Source: Tigriopus japonicus
Lineage: Eukaryota > Arthropoda > Copepoda > Harpacticoida > Harpacticidae
Reading direction: 5' to 3'
Length of the DNA stretch: 64,000 bases
Assembly (NCBI GenBank): GCA_010645155.1
Contig: CM021315.1
Span: forward strand, 3,194,168 to 3,258,167
Shown here: positions 34,901-47,222 of the stretch, piece by piece
Layout of the letters: the number at the start of each line of letters is the position of its first letter
Position numbering within the stretch: the stretch's first letter is position 1
The notes under the pieces: model-generated
Seen by the model: the letters and a program-made list of their open reading frames with translations, nothing else
Told to the model about the DNA's origin: nothing
The model's database searches: none
Translations under genes and position numbers: made by a program

Positions 34901-37900
34901 TCCAATAATGCACAAAGAGATCGAAATTATGAGGCTGCTAGGTAAACTTTTAAATGAGGAACCTGTTCCCCGTTTCTTCAAACTTTTTCCTAGCATCGAT
35001 GAATGGCGAAATTGGATAGCTAATACTGTTCTAGAAAGGCTTTCACCAACTATTTCCATATCCTTGAAAAGAATTTTCTCAGTTCAGACATCCGGAGGAC
35101 CAAAATAGAAGCTAGTTTCGAATTTACAACCTAGATGTTTTTTGTTTGATGGAAATTTGAAATGCAGGGTGCGTCACATGAAACAGGGCAAAGACATAAA
35201 AAGTTTTGGACAATCTAGTACTTGAACCAGAAATTATTCTATTCCAAGACTTCCTTCAACGGATAATTTCATTGAGAGGCCCTTCTTACTACGAGCACTT
35301 TGAATAGCTTCCCAATAAATGAGAAAATTCATCAGCGTGTTATAAATAAATATGCTTAACCATTTCATCTAATGATTTCATACCTACAGATTGGTATGAG
35401 AAAAAATACATTTTTTGAACTTAAAATGTTTTCTCAAAATTTAGCTTGTTTAACTAATAGATTTTTGTGGATCTTCAATAAAAGTTGATTGTTTGCCTTG
35501 AGGGAGGATTGTCTTTGCCCAAGATGATAAAGCATTACAAAAAAATGAAGAATTACCAGTTAAAACAAACATGGGCTTGTGTTCTCCCTTCTCAGCAAAC
35601 AAGCAAGCTCTAATCTTACTGTTTATTTATTGTTTATTGTTGAGTCCACTCAAGCATCGTCAAGATGAGATAGAGTATTGGATAGAATCGGAATAATGGA
35701 TAGTCCAATTAATGATGAATGAAAAAATATATCTTATCTCGTCAGAATGTTGAAATCAAAACACAAAACACTGTTCACATGCACAGCTTACAATGTTCAG
35801 CTGTTTTGTTTTGCGGTTATAGTATTATACTACTTGTAGTACTAGTACTAGTATACTAGCAGAATAAACAAACCAGTTTGGTTTCTATAAAGAAACAGGA
35901 AGTATGTGGTATCGCTGAATTCGATCCTTTGTTTAGTCATCCTTCAATCAGATCTTCATCCTTCAATCAGATCAATCAGAGTATAGAAATCTGAGCTTTT
36001 CTCAGGTTTGGCTACCTACCCTGTAGATCACTTAAGACTTACAAGAGGCGTCTTGAGACCTCACCAGAGGCAAGACATTTTATCTTCATCAATAACTTCA
36101 CAAGATTTACGATGGTAAGGTCTTGTGACCCATCAAACCTGTCAGAACCAACGTTACGATTTTCTCTCGAAACGCAATAGATGGAATTCCGACAGAACGA
36201 GACGGGAAAAGTCACGAATGTTTCATTCGAAAATGACAGAGGTCGTGTTGATCCCAAGAATTCGAAGATACTACCAAAAACCCATCAATCAAAAGAGGGA
36301 CTACTTCAATGTAACTTATTTAACCACCCACGATAAATGCATGCATAAAAGCGGTTTTCCATCAGCTTCATCAAAAAGGAAGAAAGCTGTGCTTGACTAA
36401 AATCTGTCTTTGACGTCATTTCCAAAACTTCACCACAAACCATTCCATCATTCCAAGCTCCGAAGTGCAATTTAAAGCACTATAAAAAGATCGTATCTTC
36501 ATACCTGTATAGAATGTCATCAACGCTGAAGGCAAATGTTCTTCGGAGATGGGATGAGACATGAAGCGCATGAACAGTTCTTGAGTTCGATCCTGCACAA
36601 AAGGATTGATCACAAAGAATACCTCCACGATCTTGGACACTGAAAAAGGCCAAGTAAATGGCATTTTTGAAGTCATTAAATTGATTGTTGATTGGCCCCA
36701 CTTGGAACTTGTCGCCACTATTAGCAGCAAGAAAATGAAAGAACTATGAAAAAAGTGACACTAGTGATAATAATAATCTTGTTAGTGTCCATAATATTGC
36801 AAGTTTTAGAAGTATCTCTAACTTTTCGTTTTGTGTGGAATAAAGTGACTGGAGAAAAATACTGTGCCTGTACTCTTTTACTATAGTTCTCTATCTAGTC
36901 AGAGGAATCAATAAAGCCAAGAGTGTTCATGATTGGAACAAAAGTTGTCGAAATTGTTCGTTTCATTGAGTTAAATCAAAACCGGAAGATCCAAATAATG
37001 TCAAAAAACAACGAGAGTAACAAGTATGAAAACAATAATCGCTTGAGTTATGAAGAATCTAACTCGCTCCTAAAAGCCTATTCAGAAAAAGGAAACTATT
37101 TTTGTTTGAAGTTAATGTATAAAATGGGCAATCGTACTTCTCCTTCAATTTAGAGAAAGCAATCGTATTATTCAAATTAAGTCTCTTCGGTTACATTTTG
37201 ATGAGAAACTCATTCATGGTATCTAATTGGACTTGGAAGCTTTGAAAAGGCATTGATTGTTTGTGTATTTTTTTTCGCTTGACTCACCTAAGTAGGGGTT
37301 GTTGAAATACGATGGAGAGCATACCAAAACCAGGAGAAATGTCAGGATATTTTGGTCCACGTTCTCTGACACAAGTTGTGGCAGATACCTGAAAGAAATT
37401 TACATGAGCTTTAAAGAAACTCATTGGATTCCCTATCAAAACCATATCATATTCATCCAAACACGCTTCTTCTTTCAAGCTTTTTCACTTTGAAATGCGT
37501 GAAAATCTCCTAAATATTTGGAAATGTACGAAGTTGCAGAGTAATTCTTCTAGTAAATGCATGGAATTACTTCTGCCAAATATGTTTTTACTAAACATGT
37601 GGTTGTGTCCACGTTTTTGACAATGATACAAAGCCACATTGTTTCGTTTTTAAAGTTTTCCTGGAATGGTGACATTTCGCTTCTACCCATTAAATATTAA
37701 AGTTGAATCATCCGGCTTTGCGTCTTTGGATGTGTCCGTTCATCATTCTATTTAAAAGGAGTTATTATAAAATTGAGTTACCGAAACTTAAACGCGAATC
37801 ATGATTCATAACATAACAATTTCACCTTGGTGTGGATCAAACTATTGTCTCCAAATAATGGTACATGCACAAAGGTTGTTCAAGTGAGCATATTAAATCA

Positions 37901-40900
37901 TAATGCTAGTGGTAAAATAGGACACTTGGCTGTGCTGAGTTGCATGGCCCATTTTACCAAATTGAAGTCATTTCAATTTTAGCTTTTACTCAAAGAGTTT
38001 GTGGTAGCGATTGATATTTCAAGTTAGGATGGCTTGCGTGGAATTGGGCCAATAATATGCAAAATTCACTTATTATCTTATTTTCTACCCCAATAGACCC
38101 AGAGAGCATATTATCAGCCAGGTGTAAGCAAAGGTATTTAAATGTAAAATAACGATCATTGCCAGGGACATTGACTCTTTAAATACACGCTAAAATTGAA
38201 ATGACTTGAATTTGGTAAAATGGACCGAACAAATTCGTTTTACTGCTAGCGGTATGATTTAACGCAACTACGATATGCCTTCTAACGCAACCTTTGTGCA
38301 TATCTCATTGAAGTGTGGCTTGGTTATGCCTTTTCATGGAGCCAGATTGTAGACAAGCGTCATGATCAGCTAACGCTGCACATGCAATTGCACAGAAAGA
38401 AACATGGTATCATTCGAGAATTTGTGCAAAATATTTGCATTGACTAGCTCTGATTATGTAAAACTGGTCGAATTTCCACTATTTGGTATGTTGTTTTCTT
38501 TTATTCGGCAATTTGGATGAAATCGAATGAAGCGTGTAAAAAAGGGCAAAGATTTTTTTCAAAGTCTAAACATTGCTCTACTAACAAGTTATGACTCTTT
38601 CAATTGTTCTAATATCAAAAGTAAAATTTCAACCTTTGCTTTAGGCGCATTAGCATTTCGAGCTTTTCTAAATTGAAAATAAAATGAACATTGGGTAGTT
38701 GCTTTGTTGACAAAATCAAATGGAATTTGCATTCAACACAATTTATTGACCCTTTTTCGCCAAAAATTGCCTTAACAAAAAAAATTGTCTCTGGAAATTC
38801 AAAAGCTATTTTAAATATTTGGGAGTTTTGCTTTTGATAATATTTCATCGCGTTTTTAAGCTTTTCGGGGACAGAAATTACCTTCAAATTCAAGTAACTC
38901 AGCAGCTGATGAACATGTTTTAAATTAACATGTATCTAAATGTGTACTCTTAACATGAATTGTTAAGTTTTTCAAAAACTATTATTCATAATCCTTTAGT
39001 TACAAAACATTTTTCCTGGACCTAATTTTACTTTACCCAATAAAAGAACACTTGTTCCACATTGGTTGGAGGGAGAAAAAAAAATGCCAAAATGTGTTAT
39101 TTTGATCCAAACTAAATGTTGTTCCGCATTGGTTTGTGGGTTCAAAAATGTATTGGGAATATTCCGATCCAAACTTTGAAACATTGAGCAAAGACTGAGA
39201 CAACTTACTGCATGGCGAACAGGAGAAAATCGGCCAAGTCATCAATTGCCCATTCAGGCAAGGCGGCAAAACTGTTGGGGATCTCATTGGCATTCAAGGG
39301 TAATTGCGATGAGACGTCCTGGAGTTCACTCTTCTGGATATGACCACTCTCCTTGTTCACCTTCCCAAGCATGTTATAGAGCAGGAATTCACATACGGAA
39401 GAGTAGAACTGAAGGCAGCGGATGATTAGATTCTGATCCAAAAGGCCAGTATCTGCACATGCTTTGGATTTGCTCAGTTTCTGAAAGGCCATGGTTTTTA
39501 AGTCAGGCAAGAAAGGGAGTCTTGTTTTTGTTGAGGCCTTCTACCTTCACTTGAGATTGGTATTTCTTTAGGATTTGTCGATTTCGCATGGCTGTGGGCG
39601 AATTTTTCCATTGGCTTTCGGTCTTTTCCAGCTCATCGACGGCTTTTTGCAGCTCTCTGAGATGTCGAATTCTTCTCTGATAACGTCGAATGCAGGGTAA
39701 AATGGACAAGTGATGGGCATACAAGGTAAGATACCAACAGTCCGTGTGGAAATTCAAACCATCTCCGCGTTTCTTCACCACAATATCTAAAGTTTTTTTT
39801 AACGGAATAAAAGAACCAAAGGTTGCGATGAGAACACCAATTGAAGTTGCGCAATATAAACGATTTTGCTACAGTTCCGTGAAAAAAAATATTTGAGGGG
39901 AATTTTCAACAGCCGAACTAATTGAACATGAAATTGCCGGGTCAGTTAAAATACAAGTCTTTGTTTTCTTTCATCCAAGGACACCTAAGATTGGATAAAT
40001 TAATAATGTTACGCGATAAAAAAAACACCGGAACAATAACAAGGTAAATATAACCTCTCATTTAAAAAGAATGTCTTTAACAAATCACATTAACTAATTG
40101 ACTTTATCAAAGATGTAAGTTGTATGAATAACCACGCTTTACCGTAGCCAGATATCATAGATTCAACAAGACGTTTTCTTACCCTTTTTATTGAGCCACT
40201 CTTGAAGTTCAGCCTCAGTCATTTTCAACCTAGTTGTATCATCTGGTAATTTAATCAAGTTGTCTTCCCGTTGAAGGTAGTAAATATCCACTTTGTCCAT
40301 TTTGATCTTGGCGGCCAAATGTTGGAGAACAGACAAGAAATTCAACATGAAACCATCCCCAGCCACAAGACGCTCATTCACCTGGAATTGAGGTACGATT
40401 GTTATTTTGAATACAATTTTCATTTCTTCATTACAAAGTAAATTGAAATGTTATATTTTACCTGCATCTGCTCTCGTTTCTGATTTCTTTTAAGAACCTC
40501 TCGGAGGAACTGAAGAGCAGGTTCTCGAGTGCTTGAATTGGCCAAAATGGCATGAAAGATCCGATGAAGCGAAGTCTAGAAACATTGAGGCATGAAATTG
40601 ATAATTAGAAAGGCATTATAATTAAACTTCAGTATTCTGGCTTTGTTTGAAAGTAGTATTTAAGGTACACCAGTAGTTTTGGATACCAACCCAGAGCAAA
40701 AACAATGCCGAAATTACGAGAAATATGAATGAAGGAACAAATTCTCTTCCTGAAAGGTGCAAGTTTTGTGGGTCATTTTGTGCAAGAAAAAAATTGACGA
40801 TGTGAGACCTTCAAAAATGAAACACATTTCTACTAGAAATAGCAAAATGCATTGGGTGAAGCCCTCAGGACATTCATTTACATTGAATGCATTTCCATTT

Positions 40901-43900
40901 TGTAGTTTTTCTACATGACGGTGATTTTACTTCACAAAACATAATTCATCCCATTCACCAGAATAAAATATGTCAGACGCAGATTCCGCTAGTGAAGACC
41001 GCTTTCAAAAAAGTAATCACCATTTGATCAATTCAGTTATGTCGAAGCGTTGGTGGTATCTTCTTGTAAACGGAAAAAAAGATATTTGGCGGAGAAGCCA
41101 TCGTTTTTTTATTGGCAACCTTGTGAATGGTTTTCTAACGACCCAAAAGTGTATGGAGGAAAGAGCAAACAAGGCTCCATTCAATCAAAGGGCTTGCTTG
41201 CCATTCCTATAGAATCCCATTGATTACCCGCATGAACTCCATTTCACTCTGGAGTTGTTGAGCAATAGCTCGAACTTGCGAAGTGGCTTGTTTGCCCGAG
41301 AAATGCTTCTCAGCCACCGCCGGATCCTCTTCCGCAAACACCGATATCATCAAGAACGGACCCAAAACAGTCGTTGTGGAGATCTCACGACCCACGGCCT
41401 CACTCAGGGTTTCCGACATCCAAAGGGGCTGCAAAAACATCAATGGGAAACATATGAATCCGTCACTAGATGGAGGTAATAAATGGGCAAAGGCTTTACG
41501 CCAGATTTGAAAGCTATGGTGCAGATCTATTGAAGCTAACAAATCCGCCAATATATCATTTAAGAGACGTTTTATTGTGACAATAAAGCTTCTTTAGATG
41601 GTATTAAAGGCTTTATATACATTGTATGAAAGAGGGAGACAAAGCTTCCAAGACATTTCCCTTTACTTGTCTTGCTTCTTAGTGTCATCTTTTGGCGAGT
41701 TCAAAAGCTCGGATTAAAATCCTCCATACTCGCCTTATTCATCAAATTGATATCTTTTCACATTTTGAGTCAGTTTGAGTTCGGTCAAGATAAAGGTTGC
41801 GTTTAAAGATCAATACGTCAAACTGAGTGATCATAAATTTTGGCCAAAATGGCTTTAAAACAATCAAAATTGTAGGTATCACCAGATGGCGACAATTGTC
41901 AGCTTTCCTCTTGGAACTGAAAAACTTTCCTTTTAAAACAAGTTGTTCGTTTTAATAACAAGAGAGGGCGTAAATTTGTTTACATTACTTCATTCCAATC
42001 AAGCAGACAAACTACACTGAAATTTAGTTTAAACCGTAGCCAATAGATGGCACAAGCACGTTTTCCTGGATCAACTCTGGTATCTACCAAATGAAGGATT
42101 GTAACCCTAGGTTGAAACATTCGCCAATCAATGGTGTGAAAGAGGGGGGCTAGTACTGTGTAGTATGTACTAGAGCACTAGTATGTACCATATTCACAAG
42201 ACTTTTCTCTTTACTTGCCCTACCCTCACAGCCATCTATTGGCGTCTATTTGAAGCTTGGGTTAAAATCCTTCATACAAACGCCCTCTTGGACTATCTTT
42301 GAGATGCTTGGAAAACATTTGCGCAATAGTATTCTTGCAATTCTTGTGGATTGAACGTACCAATTCGGTGAGGAGTTGACAGAAAGGCCTCTGCACTCCT
42401 GGGGTTGTTATTGAGGCTCCAGTTCTCAATTCGCAAAGTTCAGTCATGGCAATGATTGGAGTCTTGTAACTGGAGTCCACCAAACTGGATTTCCTGGCTT
42501 CTGTCACTATCGACTCCAACAAGGGTGAAAAGATCTGCAAATAAAGGGCAGGTTGTTATGTTTGTAAATGTTGTCCAAGAGGTCAGTTGAAAACAAAACT
42601 AGAGCTCTAACAGAACCACTTTTTTCAAATTTTCTGTTGTAACATATTTAACCTGTTAAGTTCAAGATGGATATTTTGTGAGGTTAGAATGGAATAACTG
42701 AGGATAAATTAGGCCTCAATAAGTTGAAAGTAACTCTTAGACCAGATGGTTTTAACGCGTGCACTATGGAAAAACTTGGCTTAAAATATTTTTCTCAACT
42801 TCTAGACCAATCTGCAACATCCGTAGGACTAATTCTTTTCATCAAAAAATTTCAAACAAACTTTTAAAACTTAATCATTGACATTTCATTTCGGTCTCAT
42901 AGTTATTACCGTTTTGAAGGTGTCCCATTCCGAGGCGGTGTGATTAACCAGATCGACAAGGAATCCCGTGGGCATGGTTTGTTCCAAGAGAGGTTTGGTG
43001 AGAACCGAATGAGGGATTCCACTGAAATTGTTCTCCGTGTCAAACGCGTTTTGAAGGATCAATGAGGTAAACTGCAACACTTGGTTTCGAGACCAAGTCA
43101 TCAAGTCACTAACAGGGGGCACAGAGGCTCGCTGAAATGGGACAAATCTTTGTTTAAAAGAATGGCATGAAAAGAGTTAGGAATTAAAGCTAATATTAAA
43201 TGGTTGCTTATTATATTAGTGGGAAATTTTTAGGTGGTGATCTTATATTGGCTTTTAATGCAGGGTTAAAAAACCCCAATACTATTTCTGTTGATTCCAG
43301 GTTCAAGAATATATTCTTTTATGCGAAAACGATTAATAATTCTATATTTGCATTGCTTTTCAATTTTTTTTATAAAAATAAAAAAAAGTCGGCCAATAAA
43401 GTATCTAATAACTCCCACTTCACGAAATTGCTCTTTTTAAAATAAATCTTAAAACGTAGAAAGAAAAATTGTCCAATCTTCCAATTAATTGTTCAAATCT
43501 GAAAAAAAATCTCTATGACAAACTCAATTTCAATCAATTACGTAAAGTTATGAAAGCAATTGTTAGCTCACCTTCTTAAAGCTTCTCTCCTCTTCCCCGA
43601 TTCTCTCATAACAACTAAAGAGGTACGCCACTATTGAATCTTGAAGACTGGCAGCCGATTTCTTGACCACACCAGGGGGATAATTGCCTAAGAGACAAAA
43701 TAACAAATACTTACTTAGCTCATTGGATATGAACTCGCTTCCAAGAACCACCCACCTTCAGTCATGCTAAAGATGACTTCAGTCAGAATGTCCGCTATCA
43801 CATCATTGTAGCTCACTTGGGCATCAGTCAGGTCTTTATGGATCTGGTGAGTGTCAGAGAGGTCCAAATTGTTCGACGGACTAGATGAACCAAAGAGCTT

Positions 43901-46900
43901 GACTCGGAAGATATTCTGCAAACTGTTCCGTAGTTGCTCGGGCGTCACTTCATAAGTGGCACTGGAAATGGAATTCATGAGCTTTCTAGAATTTTATATT
44001 ATGTTCTAAACGGATCGGGTATCGCAATGGGTCATGCACAAAGGTTGCTCAAGTGAGCGTTTTAAATCATACCGCTAGCGGTAAAAGAGGGCCGGTGGCT
44101 GAGCTGAGTTGCCCAGCCCATTTTGACGAATTCCAATCATTTCAATTGTAGCGGATATTCACTGAGTCTAGGTCTTAGGAAATGATTGAACTATTTTACT
44201 CTCTAAGTCTTAATTGAAAACATTTTAAATTTTGATATAATGCAATCACTGAACAAATATGCATCTTTGAATATTCTTTTAGATTGCTGATAAGTTTAAT
44301 TTCTGGAGTGGCACAAGGCCTTATTCAATCAAATGTTTTTATTCAATCACGCTGAGAGTAAATTTTGCATATTATGGACCAATTCCACCCAAGCCATCCT
44401 CACTTGAAATGTCAATCGTTTTGGGTAATTCTTTAAATACACGTTAAATTTGAAATGACTTGGATTTGCCAAAATGGTCTGAGCAACTCAGCACAGCCAA
44501 CGGCCCTGTTTTACCGCTAGCGGTATGATTTAAAAACCTCACTTGAGCAACCTTAGTGCATGTCCCATTGCCTCCATTATTCGATGAACATATGAAATAC
44601 TTCGTTTTCAAATTCGAGTTCCATCAGGAGTTATATTGATGGACTTCGAGTTGGCAGTGGTGCCATATTTTACTGGGAGATTACGTCTCGTGCCTTTTGA
44701 AAAGCCTAGTTGAGTTAAGCTTTTTGACCTTGAAGGACCAAAATGGCGTAACTATGCCAAAAATCAAACTCGACACACATCAGTATTACATTACTATTAC
44801 AAATCCAAAATTTCTTGCCTGCTCGAGGTGCGTTGACGTTTCTCCACGAATTCCTTTCTCTCTGATCCAGAGCCTGATCCTTGCGAGGCCGCTTCATCCA
44901 CTTCCATCATGGTCTCAACGCCCGAATCAAAGTCGTTGGAGATTTGGCTGGAGATCACTCCGGATGCATCTTGACTCGAGGTCAAACACGCAGCTCCTGC
45001 CGATCCTGTCTCCATACTCTGATTCTGTCCAAGCAAAAATATTGTTTTCTATCGAGTGTATTTTTCCTGTTTTTTGTTTGGTTGGTTGATTTCATGTACA
45101 TCCGTTTGTTTGTTTGCTTGTTTGATAATCATGTGCGGGAAAAATACGGCTAAAGAAGTACTTTGTATGTGATTCAAATGACGTTTTACGGGGAAAAAAG
45201 CGGGACAGTTTTTTAAAAAATCGCTTTTAAGTTATGAATGGGATTGAACTAAATGACCGCCTGACTGGATTTTGTTACCTTGTTTATGAAAACGTAAAAA
45301 AACACTTTTGTCAGAAAAAAAAAACTGATGGAGAATAAAATGCCTTTGATGTCAAGTGAATTGTTTAAGTTCAAAACTCCACAAAATTGTGATGAGATGG
45401 CGATCGAACTTTTCTTTTATTCAAAATATTGGAACAGAAAAGGGATCAATACTTATCTACTCCGAAATTGAATGCACGGGATGCTTCGAAAGATTTTTTT
45501 TCCAATTCTTGGGAACGTAGAAGCCATCTGACTAATATGCCTTAAATTTGAAACCATGCCTTGGTTTTACGCTAAAATTCTCGTCTTAAAACCATCAAGC
45601 TTGTTAAAAATTCGTCTAAAACGATATTTTTCCATCAAAATTACGCGGCAAAAACTTTCTAGATTTGTGATATTCGACCAAAAATGACAAAAATATACAA
45701 TTACTTTTTCGAAAAAAAATCCCTTTCCATGTGAAAATGAGAAGAAAACAATTTTCCTTACTTTTCGTTTATGAACCTTTATTGTACCAAGCGACAGCTC
45801 ATTCTACTTTACATTCTTAGCATCTTTCATTTTGTATTACATTTTAAAGGCAAATTGCTTTTTCAGAATGTCCCTTTTCAACCAAAAGAAATCAATACTA
45901 GAAATGTGTAATACCGGGCTAAAGACTAAAAAAATACTAGTGATTGACCAATAGAGCTCCAAACCGAATCCGAAAATGGGCTTATCTTATGTCGAAACCG
46001 AAAGCAGCTGACTAAAAAAAATATTGATGTGCTAAATTCACTTCAAAAATCTAAATTGATTATGCGTACATTGGGTTATTCCACATTTTGATCCGAAATC
46101 CGAAAAAATTGAGTTTCAGGGGCTTGAACCAAATCAAATCTTTGAATTTGTTCTCAAACTCCAATCTTTATAGTAGGCATAACCGAAACCAAACCTTTTT
46201 TATCTAAACTAAATAAATAATATAATAAAAAAAAGTTCTACCTGAACCGTATCGGCTTTGATGTCCACAGCGGGAACATTGGCCAGTCCGAAAGAGGCCT
46301 CACTTTTGCTAATATGAGTCTCCGACAAATCATGACGTTTCACGGCATTCTCGGATTTAGCCGGGGAAGTGTCCATGGATTGCACGTCATCCTCTGATGT
46401 CTGATCGTTCCTCGAGGCTAAAGCGCCGTTAGTGGCCTCTTCAGACTCGGGTTTCTTAGTGGGTTCACGCTCTTTGTCACTTCCTTGAGCTCGATTGGCT
46501 TCCGGGGTTCCAGTTGTTCCGCTTGTTCCACCCAAGCGAGCCAAACGCTTCCGGCGAATCTAAAGCGAGAAAGTATGTCACTTTGATTGCAGTATTTTAT
46601 AGATGCAATGATGATTGTAAAAGGTGACGTGAAAATAAATCGATAAATCATGAAGATAATGCGTCATAAAAGAAGCAATCAATGATCCTGAGTCACAACT
46701 TGTGTGAGAGGCCTAAATTTGATTTACCTTAGGGGGAAAAAATACAAGATTTTTATTTTCTAGACATTCAATTTGACAAAATCGCATTATGTTCAATCTA
46801 TTTACAATTCTGGTCCGACGGGTAAGTGGGTACTTGAAAACTATCACGCATATTTATATTTAAGAGGAATAAGACCTAAAATCAGATGAAATTAGAAACC

Positions 46901-47222
46901 TTTCGGGAGGGATGAACATGCTATATTTTTTTTCTTTTATAACTTTTTTCAACCTAATCATCATTTAGATCTGACTCAGAAAAAGTACAAATTTCCAAAC
47001 AAAGCTTTTCAGACTAATATTTTAAAACGCGATTTCCAAGCAATACCAAAAGTTGACTCATGCTTCAATTTGGAAGATCAAACCCAAATCCATGGTTCAA
47101 AACCTCTCTAAAACCCTCATATTCAAAAGGACGATGATTGAGCACATTTGACTCTTGAGATCCAAAAGTAACTTGAGCAAAATCCCCTGGAATGAAGGCC
47201 AACTCACCTCATCCTGATCCAT
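25939..47222 (-). CDS. Ube4b: Ubiquitin conjugation factor E4 B (Ufd2 family U-box E3/E4 ligase)
   Basis: Extends ubiquitin chains on substrates together with E1/E2 and p97/VCP in protein quality control. Coding exons: 47222-47208, 46559-46242, 45024-44801, 43961-43756, 43687-43572, 43131-42910, 42534-42361, 41428-41228, 40575-40462, 40381-40183, 39786-39545, 39480-39209, 37388-37288, 36639-36505, 33061-32932, 29940-29688, 29577-29487, 29416-29262, 28280-28133, 26233-26084, 26012-25939. All phases agree, giving about 1179 residues (human short form 1173). The start [14 protein letters not shown] matches the human IRRRRLARL N-terminus and has a good Kozak context. Residues 1-190 are acidic/Ser-rich. 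The Ufd2 core spans about 255-1060, with [38 protein letters not shown] and [15 protein letters not shown]. The U-box (about 1100-1170) has [26 protein letters not shown] and [13 protein letters not shown]. The exon 3/4 junction is uncertain. Confidence 0.95.
29941..32931. other. Large ube4b intron
   Basis: The intron between GTAAGT (32931) and the acceptor at 29941. It contains the fold-back MITE at 31191-31607. The open frame at 32456-32866 (136 codons, plus) matches nothing I know and is not called. A word AGATGGCG near 30010 recurs at several places in the window. Confidence 0.5.
31191..31607. mobile_element. Fold-back MITE (family B, copy 2)
   Basis: CAAGAAGCACGGAAATCATG opens it and CATGATTCCAGTGCTTCTTG closes it. 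The 417-bp body is a long imperfect palindrome with the same blocks as 8584-9033: GTTCTTCTGCAAATGAGACC and its inverse, and GAGTGGGAGGC..AGCAATGAGAAT and its inverse. A near-match GTAGG(C/G)A sits on each flank. It lies inside the intron between exons 16 and 15 of ube4b and has no coding capacity. Confidence 0.8.
33062..36504. other. Largest ube4b intron
   Basis: 3.4-kb intron between exons 14 and 15. Apart from a palindromic TAGTAC/CTAGTA tract at 35820-35861, I see nothing recognisable. The frame at 34761-35108 (115 codons, plus) has no family match and is not called. Confidence 0.5.
37857..38310. mobile_element. Fold-back MITE (family C, copy 1)
   Basis: The left part carries ACATGCACAAAGGTTGTTCAA, the block TAAATCATAATGCTAGTGGT and GGCCCATTTTACCAAATTGA. 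The right part carries the inverse blocks: TTTGGTAAAATGGACCG, GCTAGCGGTATGATTTAA and CAACCTTTGTGCATAT. It is a palindrome of about 454 bp in the ube4b intron between exons 13 and 12. A second copy lies at 44025-44570. Confidence 0.75.
41629..41729. repeat. Short palindromic repeat (family D, partial copy)
   Basis: Contains CCCTTTACTTGTCTTGC, ATCTTTTGGCGAG and GGATTAAAATCCTCCATAC, the right-hand blocks of the family seen at 4473-4614. The left terminus is lost. It lies in the ube4b intron between exons 8 and 7. Confidence 0.5.
42089..42277. repeat. Short palindromic repeat (family D, copy 2, with insertion)
   Basis: The left end AATGAAGGATTGTAACCC mirrors the right end GGGTTAAAATCCTTCATAC. 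The internal words GTGTGAAAGAG, CTCTTTACTTGCCCT and GCCATCTATTGGCG match 4473-4614. A TAGTAC-rich palindromic insertion of about 45 bp (42150-42190) separates the halves. It ends about 84 bp from exon 7 of ube4b. Confidence 0.6.
44025..44570. mobile_element. Fold-back MITE (family C, copy 2)
   Basis: CAATGGGTCATGCACAAAGG opens it and TTAGTGCATGTCCCATTG closes it. Both arms contain the palindromic word ACCGCTAGCGGTA and the block TCATTTCAATTGTAGC or its inverse. The 546-bp palindrome sits in the ube4b intron between exons 4 and 3. No clear target duplication was seen. Confidence 0.75.
45025..46241. other. ube4b intron 2
   Basis: Intron between exons 2 and 3. Positions 45950-46200 contain repeated CCGAAACCGAA/CCGAAATCCGAA words, related to DNA at 63040-63330 downstream of melted. 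No gene is seen. Confidence 0.45.
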
